A stretch of DNA of 35,410 nt from Methylobacterium sp. DB0501 (GCF_011043735.1 NZ_JAAKGV010000037.1:1-35410); one strand, 5' to 3'; numbered from the stretch's first letter, positions 25,783-34,331 are shown. The notes: generated from the sequence alone by a model not told the origin. Made by a program: numbers and translations.

Positions 25783-26733
25783 TCAGGCGCCCTCCATCCG
25801 GCCGACCTGCTTCATCGCCTGCTTGAGGGCGAGCAGCCGGCGGTCGCGATCGCGAAACAGCTCGGCCGGGTCGCGTCCGCCCCAGTCGAAGAAGCCCTTC
25901 CCGGCCATCACGCCGGTGCGCCCCTGCGCCACCAGGTCGTCGACGGCGTCCGAGCGGGTGCGGGCCGGCGGCGGGCTGTAGCTGGCATTGGCCAGCGCGT
26001 GGCGCAGAAGCTCGATGCCGGTGAAATCCGCCTTGGCGAGGTGGCCGAGGATCGGGATGCGCAGCGCTAGGCCGTGAATGATCGCGTCATCGATCTCCCG
26101 GGCCGACGCCACGCCCTCGTCGAGGAGGTGGTAGACCTCGGCCGAGATCGCCGACTGGATCCGGTTGGCGACGTAGCCGGGGATGAAGCGCTTGAGCACG
26201 ATCGGCACCTGGCCGAGGCCGAGCACCAGCGCGCGCGCCTCCTCGATCACGGCCGGGTCGGTCTGGGGCCCCGGCACCACGTCGACGAGATCGACGATGT
26301 AGGGCGGGGTGTACCAGTGCATCACCAGGGCGTTCTTCTGCCGGCTTTCCGGGATCAGCGGGAAGACGTCGAGGTAGCTGGTGTTGCTGGCGATCCGGGT
26401 CCCGGGATCGCAGAGCCGGTCGAGTTCGGCGAACAGCGCGCGCTTGGCCTCCGGGTTCTCGGTGATCGCCTCGATGACGAGGCTCGCCCCCGAGACGGTC
26501 GCGGCGAGGTCGGGTTCGAGGCGGATGCTGTCCGCCGCGCGCTCCGGCGTCCAGTCCGGCCCGACGGCGCCGGCCTCGCGCAGGGTGTCGAGGGCGGAGG
26601 CGATCAGGCCCGGCACCCGCTCCAGGGTCTCCGGCCGGCTATCGGTCAGCCGCACCGTGTGCCCGCCGAGCGCCAGGACCAGGGCGATGCCGTGCCCCAT
26701 CAGCCCGGCTCCGACGACCGCGATCTCGCTCAT
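25783..26733 (-). CDS. 3-hydroxyacyl-CoA dehydrogenase-like protein (lambda-crystallin/HAD family)
   Basis: 316 residues. The NAD-binding Rossmann motif is GAGLMGHGIALVLALGGHTVRLTD at the N-terminus, then SIRLEPDLAATVSGASLVIEAITENPEAKRALFAELDRLCDPGTRIASNTSYL. The C-terminal dimerisation domain starts at FIPGYVANRIQSAISAEVYHLLDEGVASAREIDDAIIHGLALRIPILG. The catalytic block reads ALVMHWYTPPYIVDLVDVVPG, resembling the lambda-crystallin/L-gulonate or carnitine dehydrogenase branch rather than FadB/PaaC, so substrate is uncertain. The start MSEIAVVGAG (ATG 26733) has GGGAG upstream. Last residues KQVGRMEGA. Confidence 0.88.
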   Translation of the reverse strand: MSEIAVVGAGLMGHGIALVLALGGHTVRLTDSRPETLERVPGLIASALDTLREAGAVGPDWTPERAADSIRLEPDLAATVSGASLVIEAITENPEAKRALFAELDRLCDPGTRIASNTSYLDVFPLIPESRQKNALVMHWYTPPYIVDLVDVVPGPQTDPAVIEEARALVLGLGQVPIVLKRFIPGYVANRIQSAISAEVYHLLDEGVASAREIDDAIIHGLALRIPILGHLAKADFTGIELLRHALANASYSPPPARTRSDAVDDLVAQGRTGVMAGKGFFDWGGRDPAELFRDRDRRLLALKQAMKQVGRMEGA

Positions 26734-27053
26734 GGTGTTCTCCCGTGACATCTTCTGATGGATTTGGCGGAGGGCCGGCATTCCACTGCCGCATGTCCCA
26801 CCCCGCATCGTCGTCCCGCGGCCCGGCGCGGCCGAGGACCCGGAACCCATGACCGCCGAGGCGGCAGAACCCGGCGACAGGCGTCCCGCTTCATCCGGAA
26901 GTCTCGGCGTTCATCGATCCCGGGTTCCGCGGCGCGGGCCCGGGATGACGAGGCGGGGATGAAACAGGTCGTGCCCGGTCGGCTCGCCGTTGCGAGGCCG
27001 CCTTGGCCCCGACCGCGCGACCTCCGCCCGCACGATCGGGCCCATCATCCCGC
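26734..27053. other. Intergenic region with an inverted REP-like pair
   Basis: 320 bp between the dehydrogenase and the cyclase-family gene, both on the minus strand. No gene. It is mostly occupied by two REP-like units in opposite orientation (26810-26848 and 26916-26949). The promoter of the dehydrogenase must lie in its left part, within about 26734-26800. Confidence 0.55.
26810..26949. repeat. Inverted pair of REP-like elements (BIME-like)
   Basis: Left unit 26810-26848: GTCGTCCCGCGGCCC up to GACCCGGAACCC. Right unit 26916-26949: GATCCCGGGTTCCGCGGCGC up to CCCGGGATGAC. They are head-to-head copies of one consensus with a spacer holding ATGACCGCCGAGGCGG. The right unit shares its ends with the element at 23145-23184. 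Function in mRNA end formation or as a mobile REP target is inferred. Confidence 0.6.
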
Positions 27054-28082
27054 CTACACCGTGGCGATCGGCGTCGTCGGCGAGCCGACCGCGCCGGGCA
27101 GCCGCAGGGGCGGCGCCGTCAGCAGGAAGCGGTGGCGCCCGTTCGCCCGCAGCCAGGTCGCGAGCGGGGTGAGGTGCCACAATTCGCCGAGATTGACGCC
27201 GAGGCGGAACAGGCAATGCTCGTGCAGGGGCAGGGTGGCACAGCAGCCGTCGCCGGGCAGCGCCGGATGGACCTCGACGGCGTAATTGTCGGCGATGAGG
27301 GCGACGAGCCCCGAATCGGTGATCCAGTTGAGGAGGCGTCGGTCGCGCCCGTCGAGCCCGGCGCAGAGATCGTGGACGATCGCGGGATCCGGATTGCGGT
27401 TCATGCCGAGCAGCCGCTCGGCAAAGCCCGTATGCAGGCAGACCATGTCGCCCGGCTCGACCGTGACGCCGTCGGCATCGAGGATCCGCCGCAGCCGGTC
27501 GTAGCCGACCGCCACCCTGGCATCGCCGAGATGGGCGTGAAGGTCGATCATCACGCCGCGGCCCTGCATGCCGCGCTCCGCGAGCCGCTCGATCCCGAGC
27601 GCCTGGGCGCGGGACGGCGCGCCGGCCTCCTCCGGCGTCGCCGGGCCGGTGATGTCGGAGCCGGCCCGGAAGCCGTTGTAGTAGACCGGGCGCGGGGTGC
27701 CGTCGCCCTCGACGTCGAACAGCGAGCCGACATGGGCGAGGCTGTCCCACTGCGTCGAGTATTGCAGGTGCAGCACCGCGAGGTCGTCGCTGATCACGTC
27801 GGTGGCGTCGGGCACCTCCTCGCAGACCGGAAAGTTCATGTTCGGCCGGCCGCTCGCCCGCACCGTCGGGCGGATCTGCGGCGGATGGCGGCGGGGGTTC
27901 AGCACGTTGCCGCCCGGAAAGTCGAGGGGCAGGCTGAGGCAGAAGGTCAGGCCCTCCCGCACCTCGGCGGCCCCCTGGCGCACCTTCTCGGGCGTCAGGA
28001 GGTTGAGCCGGCCGAGCTCGTCGTCGGGGCCGAAATCGCCCCAGGTCGAGCCCTCCGGGCGGCGGCGCCAGCGCATCGTCAT
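27054..28082 (-). CDS. Cyclase-family protein (kynurenine formamidase-like fold)
   Basis: 342 residues of the putative cyclase fold: GDFGPDDELGRLNLLTPEKVRQGAAEVREGLTFCLSLPLDFPGG, then ISDDLAVLHLQYSTQWDSLAHVG with YYNGF, MQGRGVMIDLHAHLG, EPGDMVCLHTGFAERLL and LWHLTPLATWLRANGRHRFLLTAPPLRLPGAVGSPTTPIATV. The usual HxGTHxD metal motif reads AHVGSLFD with QWDSL before it, as in a distinct subfamily. Substrate is unknown; it may be an amide or lactone hydrolase. It is next to a solitary amino-acid binding protein on the same strand, 115 bp away. Confidence 0.85.
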   Translation of the reverse strand: MTMRWRRRPEGSTWGDFGPDDELGRLNLLTPEKVRQGAAEVREGLTFCLSLPLDFPGGNVLNPRRHPPQIRPTVRASGRPNMNFPVCEEVPDATDVISDDLAVLHLQYSTQWDSLAHVGSLFDVEGDGTPRPVYYNGFRAGSDITGPATPEEAGAPSRAQALGIERLAERGMQGRGVMIDLHAHLGDARVAVGYDRLRRILDADGVTVEPGDMVCLHTGFAERLLGMNRNPDPAIVHDLCAGLDGRDRRLLNWITDSGLVALIADNYAVEVHPALPGDGCCATLPLHEHCLFRLGVNLGELWHLTPLATWLRANGRHRFLLTAPPLRLPGAVGSPTTPIATV

Positions 28083-28197
28083 CGTTGTTGCCCTCGCTGC
28101 TGACGCCGCGCAAACGGTCCGCCGCCCGCGCGGCGGCGCGCCGTCGCGCCGGCCGACGGCCGGGGGCCGGTCGGTCGATGGAGTCCGGCCGTCGGGA

Positions 28198-29454
28198 TCA
28201 TTTCTTCACCAGGGGACAGCGGGATGCGGATAACGGCTGAAAGGCCTGCTCGCCGGGAATCGTGGCGACGAGTTTGTACAGGTCCCAGGGCCCCTTCGAT
28301 TCCTCGGGTTTCTTGACCTCGAAGAGGTACATGTCGTGGACCATGCGGCCGTCCTCCCGGATGCGTCCGCCGCGGGCGTAGAAGTCGTCGACCGGGGTCT
28401 CGCGCATCGCCGCCATCACGGGCGCGGTCTCGTCGGTACCGGCCTTCGCCACAGCCTTCAGGTAGTGCATCACCGTCGAGTAGACGCCGGCCTGGGACAT
28501 GTTCGGCATCTTGCCGACGCGGTCGAAGTAGCGCTTCGACCAGGCGCGGGTCTCGTCGTTGAGGTCCCAGTAGAAGCCTTCCGTCAGCAGCATCCCCTGC
28601 GTCGCCTTGAGGCCGAGGCCGTGGACGTCGCTGATGTAGACGAGGAGGCCCGCCAGCTTCTGGCCTCCCTGCGTCAGGCCGAACTCGGCGGCCTGCTTGA
28701 TGGCGTTGGTGGCGTCGGCGCCGGCATTGGCGAGCCCGACCACCTTGGCGCCCGAGCCCTGCGCCTGGAGCAGGAAGGACGAGAAATCGGCGGTGTTGAG
28801 CGGCACCCGCACGCCGCCGAGCACCTTGCCGCCATTGGCCTTCACGACCGCGCCCGCGTCGCGCTCCAGATCCTGCCCGAAGGCGTAGTCGGCGGTGACG
28901 AAGAACCACGAATCGCCCCCGGCCTTGACGGTGGCGAGCGCGGTCGAATGGGCGAGCGCGTAGGTGTCGTAGGCCCAGTGGACCGAAACGGGGGAGCAGG
29001 CCTCGTTGGTGAGCCGCACCGCGCCGGGGCCGTTGAACGCGATGACCTTGTTCTTGGCCCTGGCGATGTCGGCGGCGGCGAGCGCGGTGGCGGAGGCCGC
29101 CACGTCGAGGATCGCATCGACCTTATCCGTATCGAACCAGGCGCGCGCCGTCGCCGCCGCGATGTCGGGCTTGTTCTGGTGGTCGGCGACCACGACCTCG
29201 ACGGGCGCGCCGAGCACCGTGCCGCCGAAATCCTCCACCGCCATACGGGCCGCCGCGGCGCTGCCGGGCCCGGTCACGTCGGCATAGGGCCCCGACATGT
29301 CGAGGAGGAAACCGAGGCGCACCACGCCGTCGGAGACTTTCGCGGAAACCTTTTGGGCATTCGCGGCCGGCGCCTGCTGCGCGCAGGCCGCCCCCTGCCA
29401 CGCGGTACCCGGCACCGAGACGGCCAGGGCCGCCGCCAGAAGCGTTGTCCTCAC
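28198..29454 (-). CDS. Branched-chain amino-acid-type ABC transporter substrate-binding protein
   Basis: 418 residues with a Sec signal peptide (RTTLLAAALAVSVPG, cleaved about residues 20-26). The Leu/Ile/Val-binding type-I periplasmic fold follows: VRLGFLLDMSGPYADVTGPGSAAAARMAVEDFGGTVLGAPVEVVVADHQNKPDIAAATARAWFDTDKVDAILD, SVHWAYDTYALAHSTALATVKAGGDSWFFVTADYAFGQDLERDA and later NAGADATNAIKQAAEFGL. No permease or ATPase genes are adjacent, so its transporter is elsewhere. A GTG start at 29454 places the signal peptide at the N-terminus with GAAGGA upstream; ATG 29529 would add an unrelated basic leader. Confidence 0.9.
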   Translation of the reverse strand: MRTTLLAAALAVSVPGTAWQGAACAQQAPAANAQKVSAKVSDGVVRLGFLLDMSGPYADVTGPGSAAAARMAVEDFGGTVLGAPVEVVVADHQNKPDIAAATARAWFDTDKVDAILDVAASATALAAADIARAKNKVIAFNGPGAVRLTNEACSPVSVHWAYDTYALAHSTALATVKAGGDSWFFVTADYAFGQDLERDAGAVVKANGGKVLGGVRVPLNTADFSSFLLQAQGSGAKVVGLANAGADATNAIKQAAEFGLTQGGQKLAGLLVYISDVHGLGLKATQGMLLTEGFYWDLNDETRAWSKRYFDRVGKMPNMSQAGVYSTVMHYLKAVAKAGTDETAPVMAAMRETPVDDFYARGGRIREDGRMVHDMYLFEVKKPEESKGPWDLYKLVATIPGEQAFQPLSASRCPLVKK

Positions 29455-29601
29455 CCGGTCCGTCCTTCGTCGGAGACGTTCGTTCGTGCGGTACGCCGTC
29501 GAGGGCGCCCGGGTGCATGGTCCGGACAAGGGGACCCGGTTGTCAACTGCGGGGAAGGCGGGGCGGCACTGAAAAACCGGTATGGCCCCGCTTGCCCGGG
29601 G

Positions 29602-30285
29602 TCAGGCCGCCGGGCCGCCCTCCGCCGCCCCGAGCCAGGGCTGGGCGTTGACCATGCCGACGCGCCAGCCCGATTCGTCCGGGCCGGCGTAATGGTCGAG
29701 GCGGGTGAGCGAGCAGTTCTCGATCGCGAAGGCGAGGCCGCCCTGCGGCGGCAGGTTCAGCGCGAGCGCGATCGCCGCCCGGATCGTGCCGCCATGGGCC
29801 ACCGCCACGATGTCGCGGCCGCGATGCTCGGCGGTCAGCTCGGCGATGGCGGCGCTCACCCGGTCGTACAGCTCGGAAAAGCTCTCGCCGTCCGGCGGGC
29901 GCTCGTCGGCGGGGGCGAACCAGTAGCTCGCGGCGAGCGGCTGGCGCTCGGCGAAGAAGCCGGCCCGGTCCCGGCCCTGCCAGGCACCGAGATTCTGCTC
30001 GGCGAGGGCCGGCAGGGCGGTGAGGCGGGGGACGGCGCCGTCGGTGGTGAAGTCGCCGGCCTGCCACAGGGCCTCGGCGGTCTGCCGGGTGCGGCCGAGA
30101 TGGCTCGAGACCCAGACCGCGCCGCGGGGCAGCACCGGGGCGAGGCCGGAGAAGACGTGGGCGTCGCCGCAATCGCAGGCGATGTCGCCGCCGCCATAGA
30201 TGCGGCCGCCGTCGCCCCGCACGGGGGCGTGACGCACCCACCACCAGCGGGTCCGGACGAAGGAGGAGGGGGTCTGGGCGCTCAT
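29602..30285 (-). CDS. Histidine phosphatase family protein
   Basis: 227 residues of the phosphoglycerate-mutase-like histidine phosphatase fold. The phospho-His motif RHA is in WWWVRHAPVRGDGG, the second catalytic His is in IVAVAHGGTIRAAIALAL, and the substrate-binding Arg is in SSHLGRTRQTAEAL. Glu of the FSELYDRV region matches the acid/base region. It resembles alpha-ribazole phosphatase/CobC-like proteins but also general phosphatases, so substrate is open. ATG 30285 (MSAQTPSS) with GGAGGAGGGGG upstream is chosen over longer frames. It is divergent from the thioesterase. Confidence 0.9.
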   Translation of the reverse strand: MSAQTPSSFVRTRWWWVRHAPVRGDGGRIYGGGDIACDCGDAHVFSGLAPVLPRGAVWVSSHLGRTRQTAEALWQAGDFTTDGAVPRLTALPALAEQNLGAWQGRDRAGFFAERQPLAASYWFAPADERPPDGESFSELYDRVSAAIAELTAEHRGRDIVAVAHGGTIRAAIALALNLPPQGGLAFAIENCSLTRLDHYAGPDESGWRVGMVNAQPWLGAAEGGPAA

Positions 30286-30357
30286 GAAGCCCTCATAGCG
30301 CGAATTGCCAGGCCGGCGAACTCTCCGCATAGGTGCGACACGCGGAGGAGAGAACGG

Positions 30358-30822
30358 ATGGACGGGGCGGATGACGGCAAGATCTACGGGGCGGACATCC
30401 CGTTCGCCCGGCTCTGCGGCATCGAGGCGCTGGAGGTCGTGGAGGGGCGCACGCGCCTGCGCCTGGAACTCGGGCCGCAGCACGGCAACAACCTCGGCAT
30501 CGCCCATGGCGGCATCCTCTGCACCCTCCTCGACATCGCCATGGGCACGGTCGCCCGGCTCACCGCCGGCCGGCCGGTGGTGACCCTCGACATGCAGACC
30601 CGCTTCCTCTCGCCGGGCCACGGCCTGCTGCTCGCCGAGGGACGGGTGACACGGGCCGGGCAGTCGATCCTGTTCTGCGACGCCGAGATCCGCGACGAGG
30701 CCGGGCGGGTGGTGGCGACCGCCACGGGGGTGTTCAAGCCGGTCGGCGCCGCCGGAGGTCCGGGCGACAAGGGACCGGGCGACGAGGGACCGGGCGCGGA
30801 AGGGTCCGCCGGACGGGGGTGA
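30358..30822 (+). CDS. PaaI-type (hotdog fold) thioesterase
   Basis: 154 residues. The hotdog core runs to about residue 132: FARLCGIEALEVVEGRTRLRLEL, then GNNLGIAHGGILCTLLDIAMGTVARLTAGRPVVTLDMQTRFLSPG with the HGG active-site motif, and GRVVATATGVFKPVG. It hydrolyses acyl-CoA thioesters in the cytoplasm; the substrate is unknown. The last about 20 residues are a glycine/proline/charged tail (GGPGDKGPGDEGPGAEG) outside the fold, encoded by near-tandem 15-bp units. The RBS GGAGGAGAG lies 5 nt upstream of the ATG. It is divergent from the phosphatase, 72 bp apart. Confidence 0.92.
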   Translation: MDGADDGKIYGADIPFARLCGIEALEVVEGRTRLRLELGPQHGNNLGIAHGGILCTLLDIAMGTVARLTAGRPVVTLDMQTRFLSPGHGLLLAEGRVTRAGQSILFCDAEIRDEAGRVVATATGVFKPVGAAGGPGDKGPGDEGPGAEGSAGRG

Positions 30823-30922
30823 AGGGCTCGCGCCGAAGGTTTCCGGGGCGTTGCGGGTTTCCGCCGCGCCCCGGCGGGCCATGTTGACGGGACATGGTCT
30901 GGCCCGCGCCCGAAAGGCCCCG

Positions 30923-32374
30923 ATGACGCGCTCCCTCACCCCCCGCGCCGCCCCCGGCGGCGTGATCGAGACGGACGTCTCGGCCCGGCTCGACCGGCTG
31001 CCCTGGGGCCGGTTCCACACCCTGGTGGTGCTGGCGCTCGGCATCACCTGGGTGCTCGACGGGCTCGAGGTGACGCTGGCCGGGGCGCTGGCCGGGGCCC
31101 TCAAGGCGAGCCCGACGCTGAACTTCTCCAATGCCGAGATCGGGCTCGCCACGTCGAGCTACCTCGCCGGCGCGGTCCTGGGGGCGGTCGGCTTCGGCTG
31201 GCTCACCGACCGGCTCGGGCGGAAGAAACTCTTCTTCATCACGCTCGCGGTCTATCTCGCGGCGACCGCCGCCACCGGCCTGTCCTGGAACCTGTGGAGC
31301 TTCTGTCTCTTCCGCTTCCTCACCGGGGCCGGCATCGGTGGCGAGTACACGGCGATCAACTCGACGATCCAGGAACTCATCCCGGCCCGGGCCCGGGGCT
31401 GGACCGACCTCGTCATCAACGGCAGCTTCTGGCTCGGCGCCGTGCTCGGGGCCGGCACCTCGCTGATCGTGCTCGATCCCGCCCTGTTCGGGCCCGATAC
31501 CGGCTGGCGCGTCGCCTTCGGGCTCGGTGCCTTCCTGGGGCTGATCATCCTCTTCCTGCGCACCTGGATCCCCGAGAGCCCGCGCTGGCTGATGACCCAC
31601 GGGCGGCACGAGGAGGCCGAGATGCTGGTGGCCGGCATCGAGGCGCGCTTTCGCGCCGAGGGCCACGTCCTGTCCGGCGGCCCGTTCCCGAAGGCGCGCC
31701 TACGCCAGCGCAGCCATACGCCGCTCTCCGAAGTCTTCGCCGCGCTCAAGACCTACCGCCAGCGCGCGGGGGTCGGCCTGGCGCTGATGTCGGCCCAGGC
31801 CTTCTTCTACAACGCGATCTTCTTCACCTACGCGCTGATCCTGATCGACTTCTACCAGGTGCCGGCGGACGGGGTCGGCTGGTACATCCTGCCCTTTGCG
31901 GCCGGCAACTTCATGGGGCCGGTACTGCTCGGGCGCCTGTTCGACACGGTCGGCCGCAAGCCGATGATCGCGCTCACCTACGGGATGTCGGGCGTCCTGC
32001 TGGCGATCAGCGGCGTCGCCTTCCAGCAGGAACTCGTCACCGCGACGACCCTGACCCTATGCTGGATGGCGGTGTTCTTCTTCGCCTCGGCCGCGGCGAG
32101 CTCGGCCTATCTCACGGTGAGCGAGGTGTTCCCCCTCGAGATCCGGGCGCTCGCCATCGCGCTGTTCTACGCGGTCGGCACCTCCGTCGGGGCGGTGGGA
32201 CCGGCCCTGTTCGGCGTGCTGATCGAGGGCCATTCCCGCACGGCGATCCTCGGCGGCTACCTGCTCGCCTCCGTGCTGATGATCGCCGCCGGCGCGGTGG
32301 CGGGGATCTGGGGCGTGGCGGCGGAGAGGAAGTCGCTGGAGGAGGTGGCGAAGCCGCTGGCGGCGGCGGAGTAG
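30923..32374 (+). CDS. MFS transporter (sugar/metabolite porter type)
   Basis: 483 residues with about twelve TM helices. Family motifs: DGLEVTLAGALAGALK in TM1, the loop motif GWLTDRLGRKKLFF between TM2 and TM3, GAGIGGEYTAINSTIQELIPARARGWTD (TM4-TM5), PESPRWLMTHGRHEEAEMLVA before the central loop, GRLFDTVGRKPMI in the second half and SEVFPLEIRALAIALFYAVGTSVGAVGPALFG near the end. This pattern places it with metabolite:H+ symporters related to sugar/carboxylate porters. The substrate is unknown. AAAGG lies before the ATG at 30923. It follows the thioesterase by about 100 bp. Confidence 0.93.
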   Translation: MTRSLTPRAAPGGVIETDVSARLDRLPWGRFHTLVVLALGITWVLDGLEVTLAGALAGALKASPTLNFSNAEIGLATSSYLAGAVLGAVGFGWLTDRLGRKKLFFITLAVYLAATAATGLSWNLWSFCLFRFLTGAGIGGEYTAINSTIQELIPARARGWTDLVINGSFWLGAVLGAGTSLIVLDPALFGPDTGWRVAFGLGAFLGLIILFLRTWIPESPRWLMTHGRHEEAEMLVAGIEARFRAEGHVLSGGPFPKARLRQRSHTPLSEVFAALKTYRQRAGVGLALMSAQAFFYNAIFFTYALILIDFYQVPADGVGWYILPFAAGNFMGPVLLGRLFDTVGRKPMIALTYGMSGVLLAISGVAFQQELVTATTLTLCWMAVFFFASAAASSAYLTVSEVFPLEIRALAIALFYAVGTSVGAVGPALFGVLIEGHSRTAILGGYLLASVLMIAAGAVAGIWGVAAERKSLEEVAKPLAAAE

Positions 32375-32678
32375 GGCACGGCCCGATCCGCGCGCGGCCT
32401 TCGCCCATGCCCCTGCGGGGCCCATGCCTGATTCATGCCCCGGCGGGGCCATGCCCGGTCCTGCTGCGGCATGGTCCGGGACGAGGGAGGATCCCTGAGC
32501 CGATACGCCCGGCATGGCTCAAGCTCGGCCGTTCCAACACTATTCTCATCATGAAGTCGCACTGGCGCCGAGTGACGAAAGCAGGCACTGTCATCACTTG
32601 CCCGATCGAATGGCGCAGCAAGCAACCATCAAGAAGAAATAATTTGCGGAAAATTCTACGCAACGCGGAGGAAATGCC
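32375..32678. other. Intergenic region, MFS gene to lipase-repeat gene
   Basis: 304 bp. The left part has a near-direct repeat CATGCCC-(C)TGCGGGGC-CATGCC at 32406-32428 and 32434-32455 whose GC-rich centres are also palindromic, a possible terminator for the MFS gene. The right part (from about 32530) is visibly richer in A/T than its neighbours, with a run like AAGAAGAAATAATTTGCGG, consistent with a promoter for the lipase-like gene or with recent transfer. No gene is seen. Confidence 0.5.
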
Positions 32679-34331
32679 ATGCCGGCCCCGACCACGCAGA
32701 ATTTCTTCGATGCCTCCAACTGGGTCTACGGCTACAGCGACAGCAATGCGCTGCCGCCGATCCCGGTCGGATTGACGCCGTTCTACTACAAGACTGGACA
32801 GTTCGATTCCGGTCTGCTTCCGAGCGGGTTTCACGGTGCGGCCTTCCTCATTCCCGGTGCCCAGCCGCAGGTGATCATTGCTGTCGAGGGCACCGACGTC
32901 TCGGGCATCGGCATCCGGCCCGACTTCCTGCTGGCGCAGCTCGAAGCGGATGTGAGCCTCTTCGTGGGAGTGGTGCCGCAGGCGTTACGCGATGCGGCGA
33001 CCTTCACCCAGCAGGTGCTCGCGGCGGCGAACGCCCACGGTATCCAGGCCGGCCAGGTCCACCTCACCGGCCATTCCCTGGGGGCCGCGGCGGCGTCCTA
33101 CGCCTCGACGCGGACGGGCCTCGACGGGACGACCTTCGCGGCGCCGGGGCTGCCCTCCAACTCGGTCCCGTTCGGCGGGGCCGGTGCCCTCACCAACTAC
33201 GTCGATTTCGGCGATCCCGTCGGGAACTACAGCGCCACCCCGATCAACGTCGAGGACGGGTTCCTCTACTCGGACGCGATCCGGCGCGTCGGCGATCCGA
33301 CCTATATCGGCGATTTCGTGGAGGCCGGGATCCTCGCCGCGGCGGCAGCCGCGGCGGCGCCGGGCAACAGCGACCCGGTGCGCGCCGCCGGACTCCTCAC
33401 GCTCGGGGCCCTGGCAGCGGAGAACCATCCCCTCACCCATTACGGCGAGGACCTGAACCTCCTCCTCACCGACACCCCCGTGCTGGCCGATGCCAGCCGG
33501 ATCGTCTCCGGCAAGGACTACGCCCAGTTCTACGGCGACATCATCGACCGGAATTTCCTGGTCGGCGACGCGTTCTACGCCATCCGCAATCCCGACGTGC
33601 GCGAAGCGGGCATCGACGCGGAGCAGCATTACGACCAGTACGGCTGGCGCGAGGGCCGCGACCCCGACGCCTACTTCTCCACCAACGGCTACCTCGCCGC
33701 CAATCCGGACGTGCGCGCGGCAGGGACCAACCCGCTGCAGCAATTCGACCAGTCGGGCTGGCGGCAGGGGCGCGATCCGTCGGCGGCGTTCGATACCGGG
33801 CTCTATCTCAAGAACAATCCGGACGTCGCCGCCGCCGGGATCGACCCGCTCGCCCATTACCTGCAATACGGCCGGGCCGAAGGCCGGCAGATCGATGCCG
33901 CGATCGGCCCGACTGCCTCGTTCACCCGCGGCTCGTTCGATGCCGAATACTATCTCCTCGCCTATGGCGACGTATCGGCGGCGGCCCTGCGCAGCGGCGG
34001 CGACACGCTCGACTACGCCTACCGGCATTACGAGCAGTATGGCTGGCGCGAGGGGCGCGATCCGAACGCGTTCTTCGACACCAAGGGCTACCTCGCCGCC
34101 TACGGCGACGTGCGGGCGGCCGGCATCGACCCGCTGATGCATTACGACCAATACGGCTGGAAGGAGGGCCGCGACCCGTCGAAGAGCTTTGATTCGACGG
34201 CCTACCTCGCGGCCTACGGCGACGTGCGGGCGGCCGGGATCGATCCGCTGACGCATTACCTGCAATACGGTGCGCTCGAGGGCCGCTCGACCTTCGCGGA
34301 CGGCACGTTCGGGGCCGGCGCCACCGGCTGA
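32679..34331 (+). CDS. Lipase-like alpha/beta hydrolase with six C-terminal 38-residue repeats
   Basis: 550 residues. Residues 1-290 form a class-3-like alpha/beta hydrolase: QVIIAVEGTDVSGIG (strand with the oxyanion region), then the nucleophile elbow GHSLG with Ser133 in QVHLTGHSLGAAAASYASTRTG, and candidate His at 250 and 254 in AENHPLTHYGEDLN; the acid is likely near NYVDFGDPVGNY. From residue 297 six repeats follow, of consensus YLAANPDVRAAGIDPL then HYDQYGWREGRDP. The third and fourth copies carry insertions. There is no signal peptide, no TM segment and no RTX nonapeptide. RBS GGAGGAAATGCC precedes the ATG. Similar repeats occur in secreted alphaproteobacterial proteins (recall); type I secretion is a guess. 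Confidence 0.82.
   Translation: MPAPTTQNFFDASNWVYGYSDSNALPPIPVGLTPFYYKTGQFDSGLLPSGFHGAAFLIPGAQPQVIIAVEGTDVSGIGIRPDFLLAQLEADVSLFVGVVPQALRDAATFTQQVLAAANAHGIQAGQVHLTGHSLGAAAASYASTRTGLDGTTFAAPGLPSNSVPFGGAGALTNYVDFGDPVGNYSATPINVEDGFLYSDAIRRVGDPTYIGDFVEAGILAAAAAAAAPGNSDPVRAAGLLTLGALAAENHPLTHYGEDLNLLLTDTPVLADASRIVSGKDYAQFYGDIIDRNFLVGDAFYAIRNPDVREAGIDAEQHYDQYGWREGRDPDAYFSTNGYLAANPDVRAAGTNPLQQFDQSGWRQGRDPSAAFDTGLYLKNNPDVAAAGIDPLAHYLQYGRAEGRQIDAAIGPTASFTRGSFDAEYYLLAYGDVSAAALRSGGDTLDYAYRHYEQYGWREGRDPNAFFDTKGYLAAYGDVRAAGIDPLMHYDQYGWKEGRDPSKSFDSTAYLAAYGDVRAAGIDPLTHYLQYGALEGRSTFADGTFGAGATG
33567..34307 (+). repeat. Six in-frame repeats of about 114 bp in the lipase-like gene
   Basis: Tandem units of about 38 codons. 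Each has the order YLxxxxDV, RAAGIDPLxHY, xQYGWxEGRDP and a variable SxxFD linker. Copies 5 and 6 (34077-34307) are closest, with identical GCCTACGGCGACGTGCGGGC blocks. Copy 4 has an eight-residue insertion (RSGGDTLD) and copy 3 a longer linker. Confidence 0.9.

Noticed and set aside
28336..30357. Long plus-strand extension upstream of the thioesterase
   Set aside because: The upstream frame is antisense to the binding protein and phosphatase; only the part after ATG 30358, with its RBS, shows a fold.
32406..32455. Direct repeat after the MFS gene as an insertion-site duplication
   Set aside because: The copies are only about 28 bp apart and differ by indels, so a slippage product or terminator is more likely.
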